Shown here piece by piece: positions 1-5,890 of a stretch of 6,654 bases of DNA; the stretch's first letter is position 1, and each line of letters opens with the position of its first letter. Made by a program: the position numbers and the translations under genes. Source of the stretch: Alphaproteobacteria bacterium (GTDB lineage Bacteria > Pseudomonadota > Alphaproteobacteria > UBA8366 > Aestuariispiraceae); NCBI GenBank assembly GCA_006844765.1, contig SPJV01000086.1, forward strand, positions 1 to 6,654. The letters run 5' to 3'. The notes beneath the pieces are model-generated. The model was not told where the DNA came from. It did not search any database and saw only the letters and a list, made by a program, of their open reading frames with translations.

Positions 1-4
1 TTCT

Positions 5-1213
5 GTGTCAAAAGATAAATTTAACGCAGCCGCTATGGCGCATATAGGGAATATCCGTTTCGATCGGGGCAATCTGGAGCGCGATCAATCGTTCTCAAAC
101 CTATTCGGCAGTCTGGGGAAGCTGGAAGAGCGTGATAACCTTCTCGATGGTGAGGAAGTTGACCAAGAAACCGTCAGACCACGCGTTGTTGTGACCGGCC
201 GTCTTGAAACGCAGGAAAAACAGGTTCGGCTTTCCGGCTATATTAGTTCTCCCAACCCGTTAACGCGGGTCGAGTTGGATGGGAAGACGCTTGAACTGGA
301 CGAGAATGCCCAATTCACCATCAGCTTATCTGTTGACGTGGGTGAAACGGAGCTGGTCTTTGAAGCGGAAGATGAGAATGGCGGGGTTGGCCGTCGTGTG
401 ACAACCATCATTCGATATCCCGAATCCGCCAATTTCTTACCCAAGGAACGGTTGGGCACCTATCACGCCTTGATCATTGGCATCAATGATTACCCGGATT
501 GGCTTGGTCAATATGTCAGTGATTCGGGCGATGCCGATTTGGCGAATGCGATATCTGACGCTGAACAACTCGCTGCGGTTCTGGATCAGGAATATGGCTA
601 TGAGGTTCGCATGTTGCGTGATGCAACAGTGGAGCAGATCATTGAAAGCCTGACCTACTACCGAGATAACCTGACGGCAGAAGACAATCTGCTGATCTTT
701 TATGCGGGTCACGGGATCGTTGTTGGGGATATCGGCTATTGGATGCCAAGCGACGTGGAACGGGGAAAAGAAGAAACCCTGATATCAAACAGGCTGTTGT
801 CGCGAACACTTTCTCAGTTCGATGTCGGGAAAGTGATGCTGATCGCGGATGCTTGCTATTCAGCGTCATTCGTTAACCAGACGCGGAAGGTTGATACCGA
901 GAATTTCAATAGGTTCGACAACCAACATGCCATTGTTCGGGCCGCTATGTCCTCTGGCGGCCTTGAAGTTGTTTCAGATGGTGTCGGTCAGTCGCCCTTT
1001 AATGAGGCTCTGGTGAATGGCCTGCGTCGGAATGACGGGATCGTCAGTGCGCAGCAGTTGTTTGTTATCGTGAAGTCGCTGACCGTCAGGAAAGCGCAGC
1101 AAACACCACAATATGGCGCTGTACCAGCCTCTGGACATCAGGAGGGTGGTGACTTCCTGTTTGTGAAGGAGACCCCGTTCATTGCAAGGCCTGAGGCGCA
1201 GGTGTCGGGGTGA
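5..1213 (+). CDS. Caspase-like peptidase (C14 family) with N-terminal Ig-like domain, probably 5'-partial
   Basis: A cysteine protease of the caspase/metacaspase fold. The C14 domain spans about residues 150-395, opening with the strand YHALIIGINDY. The catalytic dyad is visible as His236 in FYAGHG and Cys284 in ADACYSAS. Residues about 58-137 look like an Ig-like beta-sandwich (VELDGKTLELDENAQFTIS), a pairing common in exported bacterial caspase homologues. The GTG at position 5 is only the first possible start inside the window. The frame is open to the left edge, no ribosome binding site can be seen in four bases, and there is no signal peptide, so the true N-terminus probably lies outside. 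If exported, it would act in the periplasm or at the cell surface. Its TGA overlaps the GTG of the next gene, indicating one transcript and translational coupling. Substrate and P1 preference cannot be read from the sequence. The family call is firm; the localisation is inferred. Confidence 0.9.
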   Translation: MSKDKFNAAAMAHIGNIRFDRGNLERDQSFSNLFGSLGKLEERDNLLDGEEVDQETVRPRVVVTGRLETQEKQVRLSGYISSPNPLTRVELDGKTLELDENAQFTISLSVDVGETELVFEAEDENGGVGRRVTTIIRYPESANFLPKERLGTYHALIIGINDYPDWLGQYVSDSGDADLANAISDAEQLAAVLDQEYGYEVRMLRDATVEQIIESLTYYRDNLTAEDNLLIFYAGHGIVVGDIGYWMPSDVERGKEETLISNRLLSRTLSQFDVGKVMLIADACYSASFVNQTRKVDTENFNRFDNQHAIVRAAMSSGGLEVVSDGVGQSPFNEALVNGLRRNDGIVSAQQLFVIVKSLTVRKAQQTPQYGAVPASGHQEGGDFLFVKETPFIARPEAQVSG

Positions 1214-1791
1214 GTGCTCGGTTGGTGTTAGACAATCACTTTAGATTTGAATTCGGTGCCGGCGCCGTACGTCGCGCCGGTGGTCGTATTGCGAGTTCCA
1301 TTGCTGTTGCCGTGTTCTCAGCCTTCGCCGTGATGCCAATGACCTGGGCGCAAGAGCAAGCCCTCGTGCTACAAGTAACAACGGCGGATGGTACAAACCC
1401 GATCTACCGGCCAGGCTCGGTTTTGGAAGTCATCTTACGATCCAACAGAGAAGCCTATGTCCAGTGTTACTACGTAGCAGCGGATGGGTCTGTTGCCATG
1501 GTTTTTCCGAACAAGGATCAACCCGACTATCGCGTGCCAGGTGGAGAGCCCATAACAATTCCACCGCATGATGGTGATTTCAAAATCAGACTAAGCAAAG
1601 AGCTGAGCTTCGAAACTGTCGCGTGTTTTGGGTCATTGGACGATACGCGCAGTTGGATTCCGCCGGAATTTTCGATACCGCTTGAGACGATTCAAGGGGT
1701 GTCTTATTCGGACTTGGAGCAAACTCTGCTGTCACGGAAGTCCCGGGAAGAGATCGCTAAAGGATCCGTGACGGCAGTTGTAAGCCAGTAA
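1210..1791 (+). CDS. Exported DUF4384 domain protein, coupled to the caspase-like gene
   Basis: A 193-residue protein with a long basic N-region, a hydrophobic core at about residues 28-45 and a plausible signal peptidase site after Trp-Ala (47|48). The mature part (about 55-145) fits the DUF4384 pattern: a YRPGSVLEV strand, a central YYVAADGSVAMVFPN motif and a later ITIPP strand. It has two cysteines in the mature part, Cys86 and Cys139, which could form a disulfide. DUF4384 has no established biochemical activity but is repeatedly found fused to or beside caspase-like and kinase-type domains in bacteria. The GTG start lies inside the upstream stop (GTGA), with no independent Shine-Dalgarno sequence, so translation is probably by reinitiation. 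Here the caspase and DUF4384 parts are separate polypeptides, which suggests that they work as partners. The function is inferred from context only. Confidence 0.8.
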   Translation: MSARLVLDNHFRFEFGAGAVRRAGGRIASSIAVAVFSAFAVMPMTWAQEQALVLQVTTADGTNPIYRPGSVLEVILRSNREAYVQCYYVAADGSVAMVFPNKDQPDYRVPGGEPITIPPHDGDFKIRLSKELSFETVACFGSLDDTRSWIPPEFSIPLETIQGVSYSDLEQTLLSRKSREEIAKGSVTAVVSQ

Positions 1792-1950
1792 TTGTGCGAC
1801 CTACCCGCCGCGAGCCGACCGTTTCATGCAGTAATTTCCAATAATATATCGCATTTCAGATAAAATTGACGATAAATTCCGGCGAGTTACTTCTCCCTGT
1901 ATTCAAATAAGCAGCTAATATTAAAGGGGTTTTGAGAGAATTCGTTTAGA

Positions 1951-1966
1951 CGTGATTGCCGTCACA
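1951..1966. promoter_or_regulatory. Candidate CRP/FNR-family operator, CGTGA-N6-TCACA
   Basis: The 16 bases match the classical CRP half-sites TGTGA-N6-TCACA at nine of ten positions, with C instead of T at the first. The spacing of six is exact. It lies in the intergenic region, centred about 170 bases before the OmpA-like start codon and about 88 bases before the start point predicted from the promoter at 2011-2039. A cyclic-nucleotide cyclase gene lies in the same cluster, which makes a CRP-type site more plausible. A chance match cannot be excluded without a genome-wide motif scan. Confidence 0.5.
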
Positions 1967-2010
1967 GCGGGATCGGTGTTGTTGTGGCATAAACATCCTG
2001 CCTCTGATCC

Positions 2011-2039
2011 TTGGCGCTGAAGCATCCCTATGCTATCTA
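2011..2039 (+). promoter_or_regulatory. Weak candidate sigma70-type promoter for the OmpA-like gene
   Basis: TTGGCG (2011-2016) is a fair -35 element. It is followed at 17 bases by TATCTA (2034-2039), which matches the -10 consensus at only three positions. An overlapping TATGCT (2029-2034) is a better hexamer at the wrong spacing. Transcription would begin near 2046, leaving a leader of about 85 bases. The call rests on spacing and location and is tentative. Confidence 0.25.
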
Positions 2040-2120
2040 TGTAGTAGTTATGGTTCGTATCACTCTGCGTTTCGTGATGCAGGCGTGAGTTAAGGGTACA
2101 GGGCAACAACACCTACTGTT

Positions 2121-2124
2121 GGAG
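2121..2124 (+). promoter_or_regulatory. Ribosome binding site GGAG that fixes the OmpA-like start at 2131
   Basis: GGAG lies six bases before the ATG at 2131. A longer reading from the TTG at 2119 would place this motif inside the coding sequence and add four residues before an otherwise textbook signal peptide, so the ATG is preferred. The first G of the motif is also the last base of a small hairpin stem (2107-2121). Confidence 0.75.
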
Positions 2125-2130
2125 ACGACG

Positions 2131-2727
2131 ATGAAAAATGTAATCGGGAAAAGTTTCGTTGCCGCCAGCGCGTTGGCGATGGTGGTTGGTTTCGGCGCCG
2201 CGGCACAGGCGGGCGACGAACACGCGAAAGATATGACGGGTGAGGCTGTTACTGCTTGCGCGCTACACTTGGCGATGAGCGATGTTGTGCCGCCGGAATG
2301 CAAGCCGAAGGCAAAGAAACGAGCGATTGAAACCGGCTTCTTGACCGGGGAAGAACCGCCGGCGCCCGCGCCGCGCGCTGTTTCTCGATCGGTTGCGCTC
2401 AACATTCTGTTTGAACCGAACAGCACGGAATTGACCGAAGACGCCAAACGCGACCTGAAACAGGTCGGCGCTTTCTTGGAAGCAAAGGTCAATGCCGGGC
2501 GTGAGTTCTATATCCTTGGTCATACGGATAGTGTCGGCAATGACGACTACAACATGCAGCTCTCGGAAACCCGCGCCAATGCGGTTGCGGATTACCTGAT
2601 GAGCATCTCTGATGTGAAAGACGTCAAGATCACGGCGGCTGGCATGGGCGAAACGGAGCCCTTCGATCCTGAGAATCCCGAATCTGACGTAAACCGTCGG
2701 GTCGAAATTTCGCGGGTCGATCAGTAA
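2131..2727 (+). CDS. OmpA-family peptidoglycan-binding periplasmic protein
   Basis: A 198-residue exported protein. The signal peptide is MKNVIGKSF followed by a hydrophobic Ala/Val/Gly run, with the AQA cleavage motif at residues 25-27. There is no lipobox. A short N-terminal segment has Cys43 and Cys57, a possible disulfide, followed by a Pro/Ala-rich linker (about 76-83). Residues about 88-196 form an OmpA C-terminal domain: the LNILFEPNSTEL strand, the GHTDSVG loop, LSETRANAV and the terminal NRRVEI. Asp133 and Arg148 align with the pair that binds diaminopimelate in characterised OmpA domains, so non-covalent peptidoglycan binding is expected. It lacks the beta-barrel of full OmpA and is about the size of a stand-alone cell-wall anchor. 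It is preceded by its own regulatory region and followed by terminator-like sequence, so it may be a monocistronic unit. Confidence 0.9.
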   Translation: MKNVIGKSFVAASALAMVVGFGAAAQAGDEHAKDMTGEAVTACALHLAMSDVVPPECKPKAKKRAIETGFLTGEEPPAPAPRAVSRSVALNILFEPNSTELTEDAKRDLKQVGAFLEAKVNAGREFYILGHTDSVGNDDYNMQLSETRANAVADYLMSISDVKDVKITAAGMGETEPFDPENPESDVNRRVEISRVDQ

Positions 2728-2734
2728 GAACAAC

Positions 2735-2765
2735 AAGGCACTGCGGTGCTTGAGTAAGTTTTTTT
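2735..2765 (+). terminator. Possible weak rho-independent terminator after the OmpA-like gene
   Basis: AGGCAC (2736-2741) pairs with GTGCTT (2746-2751), including one G-U pair, across a TGCG loop. A run of seven T (2759-2765) follows, but seven bases separate stem and T-run, which is atypical. Its position just after the stop codon supports a terminator role, possibly leaky. Confidence 0.4.
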
Positions 2766-2802
2766 AGTGACGGATGCGCGTTAGAACGCTATCCGTCACT
2801 AA
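2764..2802. repeat. 12-bp perfect inverted repeat forming a long two-part hairpin
   Basis: TTAGTGACGGAT (2764-2775) is the exact reverse complement of ATCCGTCACTAA (2791-2802). Inside, GCGTT (2778-2782) pairs with AACGC (2785-2789), with a small asymmetric internal loop (GC opposite T) between the two stems. No T-run follows the right arm, so it is not a standard + strand terminator. It lies between the OmpA-like and the unknown exported gene. It could stabilise mRNA ends, be a protein-binding palindrome, or be a dispersed genomic repeat. Confidence 0.85.
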
Positions 2803-2873
2803 TATGAAGAATCCGGATGTGAGTAGGGGCAACCGGTTTGCGAAGTATGTGTGCCGACAACGGGTAGGAAACC

Positions 2874-3635
2874 ATGTCGGTAAACTTCGCGCCATATGGA
2901 AGGAAGAAAGCAGTGTTTCGGACAAAGAACAGCTTCCTCACGCTTATGCCGATGGTGGCGGCTGCGGCGGTATCTTTACCGCTTACGTTGGCGCAGGCAG
3001 GTGATGGGGAACCTACGGCAATCATCGATGACGTGTCGGATTCCGTAACCTCCGTTGAATTGATGGATTATCTGTTCCCAGGCCAGGAAATCGAGCTTGG
3101 CGCGGGCGATACCATCATGATCGGCTACCTTGATTCGTGCGTGACCGAAGAAATCACTGGCGGCAAGATTGTTATCGGGGCGGAGCAGAGCGACGTTACC
3201 GGCGGCGATGTGTCCCGTGTATCTGAGGGATGCGGTGGTACAGCTTCAGTTGAAGCAGCAGATGATGAAGCAGTGATCGGCCTGTCAGCGGTTTTCCGCG
3301 CAGTTGATGATTGCGCCGTCGTCGGTGGCGACAGCTGTGATGACAAAGCAGAGACCGAAAAGCCGAAAGTTCCGGTGATTTACAGCCAATACCCGGCAGT
3401 GATCGCGGATCCGAACGCAATGGAACTGGTCGTTCAGCGACTAGACAAGAACGATAAGCCTCTTTCGGCGCTTATGTTCGGCGGCAAGTTTGACTTTGCC
3501 CGCCGTAATGTGAGCCTGGCAAAAGGTGGTATGTATCGCTTCACTGTCGGTGATCATGACCAAGTGGTGATGATTAGCACAGGTGCTGGCGGCGATGCTG
3601 TACCGGTTGCCAAACGTCTGATCCGTCTGGATTAA
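2874..3635 (+). CDS. Exported four-cysteine protein of unknown function, upstream of the CHASE2 cyclase
   Basis: I do not recognise a characterised family. From the ATG at 2874 it is 253 residues with a basic N-region (RKK, RTK), a hydrophobic core at about 21-39 and an AQA cleavage motif (40-42). The mature protein is acidic and glycine-rich and looks all-beta. It has Cys89, Cys120, Cys147 and Cys155, enough for two disulfides. The GAGDTIMIGYLDSC segment followed by TGGKIVIG faintly resembles the beta-strand repeats of FecR-like or SH3-like periplasmic domains; that is a weak impression. The start is ambiguous. The ATG has AGGA only four bases away, while a GTG at 2913 has AAGGA (2900-2904) eight bases away and would give a more typical signal peptide (240 residues in total). 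The gene lies 42 bases before the cyclase gene, so co-transcription and a role linked to the CHASE2 sensor are likely but unproven. Confidence 0.75.
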   Translation: MSVNFAPYGRKKAVFRTKNSFLTLMPMVAAAAVSLPLTLAQAGDGEPTAIIDDVSDSVTSVELMDYLFPGQEIELGAGDTIMIGYLDSCVTEEITGGKIVIGAEQSDVTGGDVSRVSEGCGGTASVEAADDEAVIGLSAVFRAVDDCAVVGGDSCDDKAETEKPKVPVIYSQYPAVIADPNAMELVVQRLDKNDKPLSALMFGGKFDFARRNVSLAKGGMYRFTVGDHDQVVMISTGAGGDAVPVAKRLIRLD

Positions 3636-3677
3636 GAAAAGGTCCAGTTTCCGAAGCGCTTTATCTGGTATCCGACG

Positions 3678-5864
3678 ATGTTCGCGGCGATTTTTTCAAA
3701 CCCCAGGAACCGTAACAACCTAATCCTGGTGGTTGTCGCGTCGCTCTTGGTATCGATCGTCGTCGCGAAACCGGTTTCCGAACGTTGGCTCCAAGGTTGG
3801 TCGAACGATGTGTTGCACTGGGTGCGGCACATCGTTCATCCTTTGGCGGGCAAGACGGAACATTCGGATGTCGTCGTCGTCGCCATGACGGAGGCGATGG
3901 AGAAGACGAAGAAGCTCGGCGATACCCCCCGAATCTTCTGGCTACCCATTATGGGCGAAGTCCAGGACACTATGGTGGCAGCCGGCGCGAAAGTCGTCTC
4001 TTGGGATATTGTGCTCCCTCTGCCAGGGGGGAGATGGCACCGGAAGAAAGGCTATGATAAGCCTTTCCTGGTCAGTTTGCTCAAAAGTGGCAGAAAATCC
4101 GGAAAGATCCTGTTGGGTCAGGTTCAGTTAGTTGACCGGAATCTTGTTCCCCATAAAACATATCAACGGGCAATCGGTGGGTATGATAACATCAAGCTGT
4201 CCAACGCCTTTCCCGATAAAGACAATGTGGTCCGTACGATCGTCCTTCGTCAGAAAGTAACGGAGGACGACGGGTCAGAACGGTTTACGACATCGATGGT
4301 GTCGGAAACTGCCCGCCGAGGGACTGGCAAAGAGTGGCAGTTCCCAGAAGATGGGCGGTTGCTTTTTGGTGACCGTAGCATCCCAAAAAGTCGTGAAGAT
4401 GTGCCGCGCATGTTGCTCAACATGGACCCGGCGCGAAAAATCCCGGTTTACTCCTATGCGGATCTCCTGGAATGCGACCCGCGTGCGAGCGAGGCGAACA
4501 GGGACTATTGGATCGAGCATTTCCGGGACAAGGTCGTATTTTTCGGCGTAGATTTGCAGCTGGAAGACCGTGTCACGACACCAAGTCGATTATACGATTC
4601 CGACAATCGCATTGATATGCCAACCTGCGGCGAAAGCCTGGAGATACCGGTAAACAGCCCCTTCGGGATTGCCGGGGTGTTTGCGCTGGCCAATGGTGTC
4701 AGCAATCTCATTTACGATACGCTGTTGTGGCGCGCTGGGAGTGTTTTCCACTACAGCATTATCATCATCGTGACATTGGGGGCCGGAATCGCGGCGGTCT
4801 TTCTGACACCGGCTAAGTCCATACCGGTGTATATCGGCAGTTCTATCGCTGTGATCGGTGGTTTCTGGTATCTCTTCACCTATGAATATATGGTGGTGCC
4901 AATCACGGAAACGCTGAGTGCAAGTGGGATCATATTCTCCGTCTTTGGCATTTATCGAAGTATGGTGCTCGACAAGCAGCGTAGTGAAATTCAGGAAATG
5001 TTCGGACGCTATCTCGACCCGACTGTCGTGAAGGACATGGTCGATAGCGGTAACGAACCGAAGCTCGGCGGTGAAACGCGTTGGGTGACGCTGCTGTTTA
5101 CGGATATCGCCGGATACACGGATTTCTCTGAACCCCTTAAGGACAAGCCGGAACTTCTGGTGTCGATCATCAACCGGTATTTCTCCGTGATCAGTGAACA
5201 GATTGGCGAGCAACAAGGCTATATCGTCAATCTCATGGGCGATGCTGTCATGGCGATGTGGGGCGCGCCTGTTGAAGACGAGGACCAGGAAGTTCATGCA
5301 GTTGAGACTGTCTTGAATTGTCTGCCGGCGCTGGAGGCCTTCAACAAGGAAGTGCTGGAAGGCGAGATGGGGCTGAAGCCCCTTGGGACGCGTTTCGGCA
5401 TTAACTCCGGCCTCAGCCTTGTTGGGAATAGCGGATCTCCGGAACGGATGAATTACACCGCCAATGGCGACACCGTGAACACGGCGGCGCGCTTGGAAAG
5501 TGCCAACAAGATGTATGGTACGACCTTTATGATTGGCGAAGATACCGCGGCGAAAATCGGTGATCGGTATGTTTTGCGGTTGCTCGACCGACTGGTTGTC
5601 AAAGGGCGTACCAACTCCTTGAAAGTATATGAGGTCGCGGGACGAGACGGCGAGGTGTCGGACGAACGGGTAGACCATATCAACAGTTTCCATTCGGCGC
5701 TTGATCTCTATTTCGATAGACAGTTCAAAGACGCGCGGATCGCTTTTGAAGCCCTTGCCGAAGGCGATAAGGCGGCGCGGGTTTATGTTGAGCGTTGCGC
5801 GATGTATGAAGAGGTACCGCCACCCGATGCTTGGGACGGCGCCTTCGTAGCTACCAGCAAGTAA
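3678..5864 (+). CDS. Membrane CHASE2-domain class III adenylate/guanylate cyclase
   Basis: A 728-residue sensor cyclase making a cyclic nucleotide from NTP. TM1 is at about 13-31, followed by a periplasmic CHASE2 domain at about 38-345 (VVVVAMTEAM strand, VVSWDIVLP, then KVVFFGVDLQ and TTP near its end) with Cys266 and Cys317. Three more helices lie at about 359-377, 383-401 and 406-426. A linker with FGRYLDPTVV leads to the cyclase domain (about 468-640). Metal-binding Asp476 (FTDIAGY) and Asp522 (GDAVMAMWGAP) and transition-state Asn601 and Arg605 (TVNTAARLE) are present, so it should be active, probably as a homodimer. The base-selecting positions are Asn518, where Lys is usual, and Thr594, the class IIIb variant of Asp. 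Substrate choice is therefore uncertain. The C-terminal tail (about 650-728) has helices ending in PPDAWDGAF, seen in related cyclases. No clear ribosome binding site precedes the ATG. No other ATG, GTG or TTG lies in frame after the preceding stop. Confidence 0.92.
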   Translation: MFAAIFSNPRNRNNLILVVVASLLVSIVVAKPVSERWLQGWSNDVLHWVRHIVHPLAGKTEHSDVVVVAMTEAMEKTKKLGDTPRIFWLPIMGEVQDTMVAAGAKVVSWDIVLPLPGGRWHRKKGYDKPFLVSLLKSGRKSGKILLGQVQLVDRNLVPHKTYQRAIGGYDNIKLSNAFPDKDNVVRTIVLRQKVTEDDGSERFTTSMVSETARRGTGKEWQFPEDGRLLFGDRSIPKSREDVPRMLLNMDPARKIPVYSYADLLECDPRASEANRDYWIEHFRDKVVFFGVDLQLEDRVTTPSRLYDSDNRIDMPTCGESLEIPVNSPFGIAGVFALANGVSNLIYDTLLWRAGSVFHYSIIIIVTLGAGIAAVFLTPAKSIPVYIGSSIAVIGGFWYLFTYEYMVVPITETLSASGIIFSVFGIYRSMVLDKQRSEIQEMFGRYLDPTVVKDMVDSGNEPKLGGETRWVTLLFTDIAGYTDFSEPLKDKPELLVSIINRYFSVISEQIGEQQGYIVNLMGDAVMAMWGAPVEDEDQEVHAVETVLNCLPALEAFNKEVLEGEMGLKPLGTRFGINSGLSLVGNSGSPERMNYTANGDTVNTAARLESANKMYGTTFMIGEDTAAKIGDRYVLRLLDRLVVKGRTNSLKVYEVAGRDGEVSDERVDHINSFHSALDLYFDRQFKDARIAFEALAEGDKAARVYVERCAMYEEVPPPDAWDGAFVATSK

Positions 5865-5876
5865 CGTGTAAGTTTT

Positions 5877-5882
5877 GGGGAG
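5877..5882 (+). promoter_or_regulatory. Ribosome binding site GGGGAG selecting a TTG start at 5891
   Basis: GGGGAG is eight bases before the TTG at 5891. No ATG or GTG in this frame lies between the cyclase stop and the TTG. The next in-frame ATG (6050) would remove the Lys-rich tail and has no evident Shine-Dalgarno sequence. This motif is the main support for the TTG start. Confidence 0.6.
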
Positions 5883-5890
5883 CGGGTTCC

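Larger units (their letters stand above)
1792..2130 (+). other. Intergenic regulatory region between the protease pair and the OmpA-like gene
   Basis: A 339-base stretch with no convincing gene. No rho-independent terminator is evident after the DUF4384 gene. Bases about 1835-1925 are AT-rich. Downstream are a CRP-type palindrome (1951-1966), a possible promoter (2011-2039), an imperfect 7-bp hairpin (2057-2063 with 2074-2080, one G-T pair) and a 5-bp hairpin next to the ribosome binding site (2107-2111 with 2117-2121). The small open frames on either strand here lack initiation signals and recognisable products. The segment most likely carries the promoter and leader of the OmpA-like gene and splits the window into two transcription units. 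Confidence 0.6.

Noticed and set aside
1921..2112. Small - strand open frame in the intergenic region
   Set aside because: No ribosome binding site, no signal peptide or domain, and it overlaps the CRP-type palindrome and leader structures.
2037..2736. Two - strand open frames (151 and 157 codons) opposite the OmpA-like gene
   Set aside because: Low-complexity or Arg/Phe-rich translations without motifs, overlapping each other and a confidently identified + strand gene.
2811..2838. Short palindromes ATCCGGAT (2811-2818) and AACCGGTT (2831-2838)
   Set aside because: Eight-base palindromes are expected by chance at this length and show no link to a known operator.
2774..3004. Open frame from ATG 2774 overlapping the start of the exported Cys protein
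   Set aside because: It starts inside the inverted-repeat hairpin, has no ribosome binding site, and runs out of frame through a clear signal-peptide gene.
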